From Chloroflexota bacterium (GTDB lineage: Bacteria; Chloroflexota; Dormibacteria; CF-121): 5,266 nucleotides of DNA. The DNA is taken from NCBI GenBank assembly GCA_005882525.1, contig VBGO01000183.1, positions 3,355 through 8,620 of the forward strand. Reading direction: 5' to 3'. Shown here piece by piece: positions 1 to 5,266 of this stretch. Under the pieces are notes generated by a model that saw nothing but the letters and a program-made list of their open reading frames with translations, ran no database searches and had not been told where the DNA came from. Position 1 is the stretch's first letter, and each line of letters starts with the position of its first letter. Both the position numbers and the translations under genes were made by a program.

Positions 1-965
1 AGGGTCAGCAGCATGTCCGGTATCACCCGGCTGTACGTACCGCCGGTCGCCTCATTGACAATCAACGAGGAGGTTCTTCGTTGGGGGAAGACATTGATTG
101 GGTGGTCGGTCATCGCGTCCTTCACGAGTTGCGTCGCGAATCTCTCAAACAGAGGGTTCATGTCGAGCAAAAAGGCAATTGCTGGCGCTCGCCCCGATGA
201 GTAGAGGTCGCGCAAATGCAAGTTACGCAACAGCAACAGAGACAGCACGTGAGCTGTGCGGTAGTGCTCGTTACGCCGGTTGTACTGCAGTTGTTGTTCC
301 GCTGACTCGAGGTCGATACTCAGCGAATTCGTGTATTCAGAGAGGGCCGCTCCAAGTCGTGCCATTCGCTGGGACAGGTCACCGTACCTCGCGATTGCTC
401 GACCCGCTCGTAAGCCGCTGAGAAGCAATTGATTATCGAGGATGTCGCTTAGGTAGTCCTCGAACCGACACTCGAGACGATTGACCTCACCGAAATGCCG
501 AGTTACTTGCTCCACAAGCATCAAACGACCGCGAAGAGCGGGCTCAGCCGACTCTTGCCAGACGTAGTCGAATTCAGGGCCGCCAATCAAGATCCGTTCT
601 GCCTCGCGCGACAGCACTAGGCACCACAGATCAGCCAGTCCTAGGGTCTCGGCCGTGTACTTCTGGGGCGTTGGCAAGATGGACAGCGCCTCAAGCCCGC
701 TGCAATAGCCAAGCATGGTCATCACCCCGAGACTTCCACCGGCGAGCTTTGGTTGGATTTGTATCTCAAAGCTTGAAAATCGAGCCGTACCTACCCAGGA
801 CGTCGAGCGCACCCGCGCACCATCGACCAACCAGTCGACTGTTAGCCTCCGGTCGTTCTTGGAAAGATCCGTCGACAGCGCTAGGTCGTCCGGCGTGGGA
901 GTGACTCCGCGAACCCGTTGTTCGTCCCATTCACCGATCGAGATCGTCGGCCGAGTCTCGGACAC
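1..965 (-). CDS. mcrC: McrC-like PD-(D/E)xK nuclease subunit, partial (3' end beyond window)
   Basis: This is the nuclease partner of the McrB motor in a modification-dependent restriction system. McrC joins McrB-type AAA+ hexamers, stimulates their GTP hydrolysis and cuts DNA. I translated 321 residues from GTG at 965-963. Family-like blocks are RGRLMLVEQVTRHFG (145-159), DYLSDILDNQLL (170-181), a leucine-rich helix after Y235, AFLLDMNPLFERF (264-276) and RVIPDMLLT (313-321). D317, at bases 17-15, is probably the first metal-binding aspartate; the D/E-x-K half of the site lies outside the window, so activity cannot be judged. From memory of the family, about 100 residues are missing. The start is forced: the mcrB stop lies in the same frame six bases upstream, and GTG is the first usable codon. 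No clear ribosome binding site is seen, so translational coupling to mcrB is likely. The family call is firm and the exact start fairly firm. Confidence 0.88.
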   Translation of the reverse strand, partial: MSETRPTISIGEWDEQRVRGVTPTPDDLALSTDLSKNDRRLTVDWLVDGARVRSTSWVGTARFSSFEIQIQPKLAGGSLGVMTMLGYCSGLEALSILPTPQKYTAETLGLADLWCLVLSREAERILIGGPEFDYVWQESAEPALRGRLMLVEQVTRHFGEVNRLECRFEDYLSDILDNQLLLSGLRAGRAIARYGDLSQRMARLGAALSEYTNSLSIDLESAEQQLQYNRRNEHYRTAHVLSLLLLRNLHLRDLYSSGRAPAIAFLLDMNPLFERFATQLVKDAMTDHPINVFPQRRTSSLIVNEATGGTYSRVIPDMLLT

Positions 966-968
966 GTC

Positions 969-3011
969 TTAGTCGGCGATCAGCTTGTTCAACGCCTCGA
1001 TGAGACGGGCCGGGTCAGAGATGACTTCGGAATCAACAGCTTGGGCCTCGACGTCCACTATGTCCGGGCCGATGAACTCCGCCAGTTTGGAATAATCGTC
1101 GTAGCAGTACTCTTGGAGGAGCGGCAAGACCTCCTGACGGAATCGACGAGCAAACTCCGTTCCGTCTTTGATGACACTGCTTCCCTCCAAAAAGTACGAG
1201 TGACCGATCTGCTTTTCACGTCCTACCGCCTTTGCGATGCGAGCGTTCAGATGAGTCAGCAAGTCATTCATCTTCAGGCCCTCGGGCCCTTCGCCCTCGA
1301 GTAGCGAGGGATCCGGCATGAGTTCAATAAAAGCGAATCTGCGTCGCAAGGCGGCATCCAGCACTCGAATGCTGCGATCGGCTGTATTCATTGTTCCGAT
1401 CACATAGAGGTTGTCGGGGACTACAAAGGAGTCACCACTCTGGGGAAGCGTCACAGACTTGCCGCGTTTGTCAAGTTCGAGAAGGGTTATCAGCTCACCG
1501 AAGACCTTCGGCACGTTACCGCGATTGATCTCGTCGATGATCAAGAGGTACTTGTGGTCTTTGTCTGCGGCAGCTCGCCCACATAGCTCCTTAAAGACTC
1601 CGTCCCGCAACTCAAGCGCGAGGCCAGCGCCGGCATCCTTCTTCGGGCGGTAGCCCTCAACGAAGTCTTCATACGAATAGGAGGGGTGGAACGTGACTTG
1701 GGTGACCTCCTTACTCCCTGCAAGCCACCAATCCGCGAACTCTAGAGCTGCTCGAGTCTTGCCGGTCCCCGGCGGGCCGTAGAGAATCACCTGGCGACGC
1801 TTCGTGAGGGCAGATTGGATCTCTAGCCAAAGGTCGTCTGGAGCCTCGGCGGGCGGTGTGGGCGGTGGAAGTTTCGTGGCGGATCGGATCTTCTCGTACA
1901 GGTCGCCGGAGACCCTGGCGACTGTAGCGTTGGCCCAGGCCTTGACGGGATCGATCGTGCGTTGCGTCGTGTCATCCCAGTGGACGCTAACTGTGTGCGG
2001 AAACCCATCAACGTCTTCGCGCCACGTATACCCGGGCTCAACGACGGTTCCGATCCCAACGACCTGAGCAGTTCCCTTGTTCGCAATGACAATGTCACCA
2101 GGGCTGAGCTCCATAAGTTTCCACAGTTCGCCAGCTTTCTTCGAGGCGTTCGCGACGCCGCGCCCATATTCCGGACCGTAGGTCGACATGAACTGCGCTT
2201 GAAAGTCTTCCCGCGATGCGTACTGACGCAGATCGCCAACCTTGGGCCAGCCAACGCAGATGAAGCCGCCCTCCATGCACTGTTGCCAGTAGCGTGCTTG
2301 CTCACCGGGAGCGATCTTCACGATGTGCAGGGTTCCTCGCGGATCTGCCCACCAGTAGAGGAACTGCATGATCTCCCATCCCGACCAGCCTTTGAACTCG
2401 GGCTTGGCAAGCAGGATCTCCCGTAGGTATCGGTTCGCTGCTATTACGCCGCGAGCGCCCACGTCGCCGCCGAACATCTCGATGAAATTTGCAAGGTGAG
2501 CGGTCGAATAGATAGGCAAAAGGTCGTTGGGGAAGTACACGTATAGCGTCTTAGTGCGGATCGCATAACCGCCTTCGATAGATTCGATCGTGTCGATCTC
2601 GGGGAAGCGACCCGCCTTTGCAAGCTCGAACGCCTGTAGATAGCCCGCTCGGATGGCTTTCCATGCTTCGTCCTCGTTGGCATAGCGCTTGCTGAGGTAC
2701 CACCAGCTTCCATCCGCCTTCCGCCTGAAGATCAGATGCTTTTGCGCTGCACCACCGCGCATGCTCCCAAGCTCTTGTGAGTTGAACTCCATCCACCAGC
2801 ACCACGACCCTTGAGGTTGGTCTGTCCCCAGCGCATAGCGGTTAAGGGGCAGATCGGCCCAACTATCCATCGGAAACTTCGAAAGGATTTCCGCCCGGAT
2901 CTTCTCCGCATCCTTCAATGCGGATTGGGCGGCAGCACGGTCCCATTTGACAGCAGCCTGAGGGAAAGGGAGCCGCCCAGTCATGTCGACAGGGCTAAAG
3001 GATCGAGGCAC
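969..3011 (-). CDS. mcrB: McrB-type AAA+ GTPase with EVE-like modified-DNA reader domain
   Basis: This is the motor and recognition subunit of a McrBC-type restriction system acting on DNA with modified bases. In 680 residues it shows: an unassigned N-terminal domain (about 20-225) with a Trp-rich block near 70-75, an LGSMRGG element (81-87) and PIYSTAHLANFIEMFG (166-181); an EVE/PUA-like domain (about 228-376) with GEQARYW (236-242), GGFICVGWPKVGDL (248-261) and SPGDIVIANKG (303-313); a proline-rich linker (381-393); and an AAA+ module (about 394-680). The motor has Walker A GPPGTGKT (412-419), Walker B LLIIDEINRGN (489-499), the McrB signature MNTADRS (541-547), linked in the family to GTP use, and an ALRRRF arginine region (554-559). 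EVE domains are known or predicted to bind modified cytosines, so the ligand here is inferred. The start is GTG; ATG at 2984-2982 is the alternative. Neither has a strong Shine-Dalgarno. It is followed by mcrC after 3 bases, in one operon. Confidence 0.93.
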   Translation of the reverse strand: MPRSFSPVDMTGRLPFPQAAVKWDRAAAQSALKDAEKIRAEILSKFPMDSWADLPLNRYALGTDQPQGSWCWWMEFNSQELGSMRGGAAQKHLIFRRKADGSWWYLSKRYANEDEAWKAIRAGYLQAFELAKAGRFPEIDTIESIEGGYAIRTKTLYVYFPNDLLPIYSTAHLANFIEMFGGDVGARGVIAANRYLREILLAKPEFKGWSGWEIMQFLYWWADPRGTLHIVKIAPGEQARYWQQCMEGGFICVGWPKVGDLRQYASREDFQAQFMSTYGPEYGRGVANASKKAGELWKLMELSPGDIVIANKGTAQVVGIGTVVEPGYTWREDVDGFPHTVSVHWDDTTQRTIDPVKAWANATVARVSGDLYEKIRSATKLPPPTPPAEAPDDLWLEIQSALTKRRQVILYGPPGTGKTRAALEFADWWLAGSKEVTQVTFHPSYSYEDFVEGYRPKKDAGAGLALELRDGVFKELCGRAAADKDHKYLLIIDEINRGNVPKVFGELITLLELDKRGKSVTLPQSGDSFVVPDNLYVIGTMNTADRSIRVLDAALRRRFAFIELMPDPSLLEGEGPEGLKMNDLLTHLNARIAKAVGREKQIGHSYFLEGSSVIKDGTEFARRFRQEVLPLLQEYCYDDYSKLAEFIGPDIVDVEAQAVDSEVISDPARLIEALNKLIAD

Positions 3012-3314
3012 AGACTTGAACCACTTGCGGGCGATCTCTGAATGTGGCTGTCAAGATCTCGCGATGATCTTAGGCGTCTTACCCGCCAGCGACCAGTCGC
3101 CGTCCGCACCGGTCGTGAGCTTGGAGTCTGTTCATCAGACATGCTGCACAACGCCAGTCTTCTGAACGGGCTGTGGCGCTGCCCCTATCGGCCTGATACT
3201 CTGTTTCCGCCTCGCGGGGCGAAAGAGACCGTGAGGCTAACGGCGCAAACCGTTATGGGAAATGGCCCGACGGCCGTTTCTGAATTTAAGAACGGGATCG
3301 GTCATCGAGTCGAG
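3012..3314. other. Intergenic stretch between mcrB and the tRNA-Ser scar; mcrB leader
   Basis: No convincing gene is seen in about 300 bases. On the minus strand it should hold the mcrB promoter and leader. A perfect TTGACA lies at 3054-3049, but nothing like TATAAT follows at the right distance, so I do not call a promoter. A minus-strand ORF of 53 codons starts at ATG 3142 and its TGA overlaps the alternative mcrB ATG at 2984, in an ATGA arrangement. I see no family match or ribosome binding site for it. The mcrB frame itself stays open back to a TGA at 3053-3051. A degenerate second copy of the tRNA-Ser variable-arm sequence lies at 3247-3268. Short inverted repeats such as GCCTC/GAGGC flank 3210-3238, too weak to be called a terminator. 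Confidence 0.5.
3247..3268 (+). repeat. Degenerate second copy of the tRNA-Ser anticodon-stem/variable-arm sequence
   Basis: The 13 bases AAACCGTTATGGG at 3247-3259 are repeated exactly at 3320-3332 inside the tRNA-Ser fragment. TGGCCC then recurs (3263-3268 and 3337-3342) after a spacer of three bases here and four there. The copy keeps the 3' anticodon strand and a variable-arm-like hairpin but has no T-arm, no acceptor strand and no anticodon. It may be a decayed scar from an earlier insertion or part of the attachment region; chance is unlikely given the shared order of both blocks. Confidence 0.55.
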
Positions 3315-3370
3315 CTCGAAAACCGTTATGGGTCACTGGCCCATCGAGAGTTCGAATCTCTCCCTCTCCG
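3315..3370 (+). tRNA. Truncated tRNA-Ser(CGA) 3' half; probable attachment-site scar
   Basis: This is the 3' half of a serine tRNA gene. It shows an anticodon loop CTCGAAA (3315-3321, anticodon CGA at 3317-3319), a 3' anticodon strand ACCGT (3322-3326), a long class II variable arm with ATGGG pairing to CCCAT around TCACTGG (3328-3344), a T-arm GAGAG-TTCGAAT-CTCTC (3346-3362), a 3' acceptor strand CCTCTCC (3363-3369) and discriminator G (3370). CCA is not encoded. The bases before the loop (GTCGAG) cannot pair with ACCGT, and no GGAGAGG acceptor strand or D-arm is present upstream, so this is not a working gene. Similarity that begins at the anticodon loop and runs to the 3' end is typical of tyrosine-recombinase attB/attR sites in tRNA genes. 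The tRNA identity is firm; its role as attR is inference. Confidence 0.82.
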
Positions 3371-3371
3371 C

Positions 3372-4281
3372 TCATCCCGCGTTCCTCCGATGAATTCCGC
3401 GCGTTTTGCGCAAACCGCGCACTTCCCGCGAGGGATTCCGCCCGTTTTGCACCTGCCGCACCTGCGCAACCACAACGTCCGGACGGTGGTAGATGTCTGC
3501 GGCGGTGAACCGCAGCAGCCGAAATCCAGCGTTGACAAGTAGGTTCTGGCGGCGATTGTCCTCGACGAGGCGGTCGCGATGGTTGCCGCCGTCGTACTCG
3601 ATGACGAGCCGCGCCGCCGGATAGTAGAGGTCGGCCCTACCCACGAATCGACCATCGCCGTCACGCAGATCCTTCTGAACCTCAGGGCGCGAAAGCCCGG
3701 CATCGATCAGGAGCCACCGAAGTCGGGTTTCCATTGGCGATTCGGCGGGCGCGGCCAGAGCCGCCAGGGCGCGCAATCGGCGTGTCCCGGCACACGGAAG
3801 CGCGGTTCCATCAGTGAGGCCGCGATGCAGCGCCATGTCGATCGCGACAAGCGCCTTCACCTCCGGTCGCCGCCGGCACAGGTCGGCGAGTGTCCGATTG
3901 AGCGCCGTTGCGCGCAAGCCCCGAATGACGATTGTCTCCTGGGCGTCAGTTCGGAGTGCCTTGCGCGCAGACCGTTCGGGACCGTATGCCTGAGCGAGGA
4001 GGTATCACTATGTCGACCGGGTTGATCGGATCGAGGTCGAGACCGAGCAGCCAGGCCGCGGTCGCGCCGGCGAAGACGATCGGTGCTGGGAGAGCGTGCT
4101 GCCACGCCGATAGCGACAGCCATGGATCCTCTCGTAGGCCTCTCCAACAATAGAGGCCCCGCCCGAGATGCTTCCAGGCGTTCGCCCTCAGGGAGCTCCG
4201 AGTGAGCCCAGCAGCGCGCGCCTCTTCAAGAGAAAAAGGTCGCTTCGTCAATTGCGAGGGAACGCGTGGAGTCCTGGCCAT
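3372..4281 (-). pseudogene. AbiEi-like/DUF559 protein gene, broken by a frameshift
   Basis: Two ORFs on the same strand together make one protein of about 300 residues. The first (ATG 4281, 111 residues) has a winged-helix-like start (about 15-47, with SLEEARAAGLTRSSLRANAW) and an AbiEi-antitoxin-like core with FAGATAAWLLGLDLDPINP. It stops at TGA 3948-3946, soon after RSRTVCAQ. The reading continues in another frame with ALRTDAQETIVIRGLRATAL and a DUF559 domain of the PD-(D/E)xK/Vsr type, with D in GRADLYY and E and D in VIEYDG. The total of 910 bases is 3x303+1, which fits one inserted base (or two lost) near 3950-3965. The second part has only a TTG start inside conserved sequence, so it is not a separate gene. 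Actinomycetes carry many intact relatives; their exact role is not established and some are annotated as type IV antitoxin-like. A sequencing error is the alternative. The stop codon is one base from the tRNA scar, and about 30 tail residues lie past the domain. Confidence 0.75.
3382..3452. repeat. Imperfect 41-base direct repeat beside the tRNA scar
   Basis: Bases 3382-3411 match 3423-3452 at 24 of 30 positions with a period of 41. The best block is ATTCCGCGCGTTTTGC (3394-3409) against ATTCCGCCCGTTTTGC (3435-3450). The first unit runs into the palindrome TTTGCGCAAA (3405-3414), which lies in a near-palindrome at 3401-3418. The repeats overlap the C-terminal tail of the frameshifted gene on the other strand. 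Since 41 is not a multiple of three, they do not encode a protein repeat. They could be protein-binding sites near the recombination site or a slippage duplication. Confidence 0.5.
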
Positions 4282-4401
4282 GCCGGCAGCATGCAGCAGA
4301 AGAGCGGTGCAGCCAATCCAGCCGGTTAAGAATCTCGAATTGTCCGGCCACCGCCTTCAACCGACGCCAGGCGCTATCTGCCTTCACGATGGCCCGGCCC
4401 C

Positions 4402-5130
4402 TCACCCTGGGCGCTGCGCGAAGAACACGAACTCTCGTCCGGGCCGATCTGGCGCACCGCGGACTTCTTTGACCGCATATCCATGAGCGACCAGCGCCGT
4501 CTCGATCTCGTCACGCTCCCGAAAACGTAGCGTCGAGTCCGACGCCATTAGCTGCTCGTCCGAAGCGAACACCACCACCCAACGGAACGTCACCAGCGGA
4601 CCGATGACCTCGACCACGTCTACCCAGCTCTCGACCGCGCCAACACCCTCGATCTCGGTGATCTTGTGCGACGCCGCGGGATTCCAGTCCCGCCACGCCC
4701 GTTTTGCCGGATCGCGCGTCTCGAACACGAGATGCCCGCCAGGCCGCAACGCGTCATAGACCCCACGCAACGTGCCCTCCCAATCCGATGGCTCAACGAT
4801 CGCTTGGGCGACGTTGCCGGTCATGGTGGCTAGGTCGACCTGCATGGCGGGCAGGGCTTTCGCATCGCCGCAGATCCATCGCACACGCTCGCTGCCCGGC
4901 TTGGCTCGCGCAACGTCGAGCGAGGCCCGAGCCGGGTCAACGCCCGTTACCTCAAGGCCGCGATCGGCGAGAAGCTGTGCGAACGTGCCTGTTCCGCATC
5001 CGACGTCCAGCACGCGACGCGCACCGAGCTCCTCCGCAATGGCGACGTACACATCGAGGTCGCTCCGATCGGAGTCGAGCGCGTCATAGATGGCGGCCAG
5101 CCGCGGGTGCTCGAATATGGGATCAGCCAC
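4402..5130 (-). CDS. Class I SAM-dependent methyltransferase, substrate unknown
   Basis: This is a soluble Rossmann-fold enzyme that transfers a methyl group from S-adenosylmethionine. From GTG at 5130 it has 242 residues. Motif I is VLDVGCGTG (40-48), the acidic residue binding the SAM ribose is in VTGVDPA (D65), a GDAKALP block (88-94) should contact the adenine, and DLATMTGNVAQ (99-109) and LRPGGHLVFETRDP (128-140) are post-I and motif III-like segments. The C-terminal half is a beta-rich cap ending near REFVFF, with no signal peptide or membrane segment. A longer ORF begins at TTG 5202, but the conserved-looking sequence starts at ADPIFEHPRL just after the GTG, and a TANNNT box sits right before it, so I chose the shorter form. 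Nothing shows the substrate. It lies 120 bases from the AbiEi/DUF559 pseudogene, on the same strand, and is probably resident chromosome. It shows no sign of being the modification partner of the McrBC system. Confidence 0.88.
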   Translation of the reverse strand: MADPIFEHPRLAAIYDALDSDRSDLDVYVAIAEELGARRVLDVGCGTGTFAQLLADRGLEVTGVDPARASLDVARAKPGSERVRWICGDAKALPAMQVDLATMTGNVAQAIVEPSDWEGTLRGVYDALRPGGHLVFETRDPAKRAWRDWNPAASHKITEIEGVGAVESWVDVVEVIGPLVTFRWVVVFASDEQLMASDSTLRFRERDEIETALVAHGYAVKEVRGAPDRPGREFVFFAQRPG

Positions 5131-5143
5131 GCGGACAACAGTA
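5131..5143 (-). promoter_or_regulatory. Possible -10 box for leaderless transcription of the methyltransferase
   Basis: TACTGT at 5143-5138 fits the TANNNT -10 pattern and lies seven bases before GTG 5130, so transcription would start at or next to the first codon. There is no Shine-Dalgarno before this GTG. Leaderless genes of this layout are frequent in actinomycetes. No TTGACA-like -35 is seen about 17 bases upstream, so the call rests on the -10 box and its spacing alone. Confidence 0.35.
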
Positions 5144-5266
5144 CGAAGTGGTGGCCGAGTCAGTTCCCTGGGCGCAGTTCCGATGGGTTTCGAGAGGCCC
5201 AAACGGGAGCAGCACGCAGCGAGAGAATCAGCAGGTCGCGCAAGATGTTGAGAGGAGACAGATCTC

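Larger units (their letters stand above)
1..3370. mobile_element. Right end of a putative tRNA-Ser-integrated genomic island carrying mcrBC
   Basis: I infer that everything left of the tRNA-Ser 3' fragment belongs to an integrated element. When an element inserts into a tRNA gene, one end keeps a whole tRNA gene and the other keeps only a 3' copy. The fragment at 3315-3370 is on the plus strand, so the element should extend left, with the intact tRNA-Ser(CGA) gene and probably the integrase beyond the window. Restriction systems are common cargo of such islands. Hand counts of sample 60-base lines gave 47-67% GC in mcrBC and 68-70% in the right flank; the sample is small. No integrase or transposase is visible here, so the element type is unknown. 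Confidence 0.5.

Noticed and set aside
1804..2426. Long ORFs opposite to and overlapping mcrB (for example 1823-2305 minus and 1962-2426 plus)
   Set aside because: They are out-of-frame shadows of mcrB, whose motifs are continuous through this stretch.
3026..3054. TTGACA at 3054-3049 as the -35 of an mcrB promoter
   Set aside because: With a 16-18 base spacer the expected -10 position is GC-rich (CCCGCA region) with no TANNNT match.
3230..3370. Complete tRNA-Ser gene, or one interrupted by an intron in the anticodon loop
   Set aside because: No GGAGAGG acceptor strand, D-arm or ACGGT anticodon strand is found on the plus strand upstream.
3042..3542. Long plus-strand ORF (166 codons) through the intergenic region and tRNA fragment
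   Set aside because: It reads across a folded tRNA arm and the antisense of the DUF559 gene, and its translation shows no recognisable domain.
4226..4387. Minus-strand ORF of 53 codons (GTG 4387) overlapping the start of the AbiEi-like gene
   Set aside because: No family resemblance and no ribosome binding site; it overlaps the clear N terminus of the AbiEi-like gene in another frame.
4402..5130. The methyltransferase as the modification enzyme of the restriction system
   Set aside because: McrBC systems cut modified DNA and need no protective methylase. The gene lies across the presumed island boundary and has no recognisable DNA-methylase catalytic motif such as a PC or D/NPPY pair.
5253..5257. 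AGGAG near the right edge as a ribosome binding site for a plus-strand gene
   Set aside because: No start codon follows inside the window; a start would have to lie at or beyond the last base, so it cannot be supported.

Overview
The window looks like a piece of a high-GC bacterial chromosome, most likely an actinomycete (Actinomycetota). The evidence is high GC in the right part, a tRNA-Ser end with no encoded CCA, an AbiEi/DUF559-type protein of a kind common in that phylum, and a methyltransferase whose best start sits at a leaderless-style promoter. The phylum assignment is inference.

Left part (1-3011, minus strand): a two-gene modification-dependent restriction system of the McrBC type. 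mcrB is complete. Its protein has an N-terminal domain I do not recognise, then an EVE-like modified-base reader, then the McrB-type GTP-specific AAA+ motor. mcrC follows after three bases and runs off the left edge just as its PD-(D/E)xK nuclease core begins. The expected job is to recognise modified DNA, translocate on it using GTP and cut it, which would exclude phages or plasmids with modified bases.

Middle part (3012-3370): about 300 bases without a convincing gene, ending in the 3' half of a tRNA-Ser(CGA) gene on the plus strand. The fragment has the anticodon loop, 3' anticodon strand, long variable arm, T-arm and 3' acceptor strand, but no matching 5' half. This is the usual scar at the far end of an element integrated into a tRNA gene. 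The orientation places the element to the left, carrying mcrBC, and the resident chromosome to the right. A weaker second copy of the tRNA variable-arm sequence lies about 73 bases upstream.

Right part (3371-5266, minus strand): probable backbone. It holds a frameshifted AbiEi-like/DUF559 gene, whose last stop codon is one base from the tRNA fragment, and an intact class I SAM-dependent methyltransferase. The most interesting reading of the window is that it captures the exact right-hand junction of a tRNA-Ser-integrated defence island with an EVE-McrBC system as its terminal cargo.
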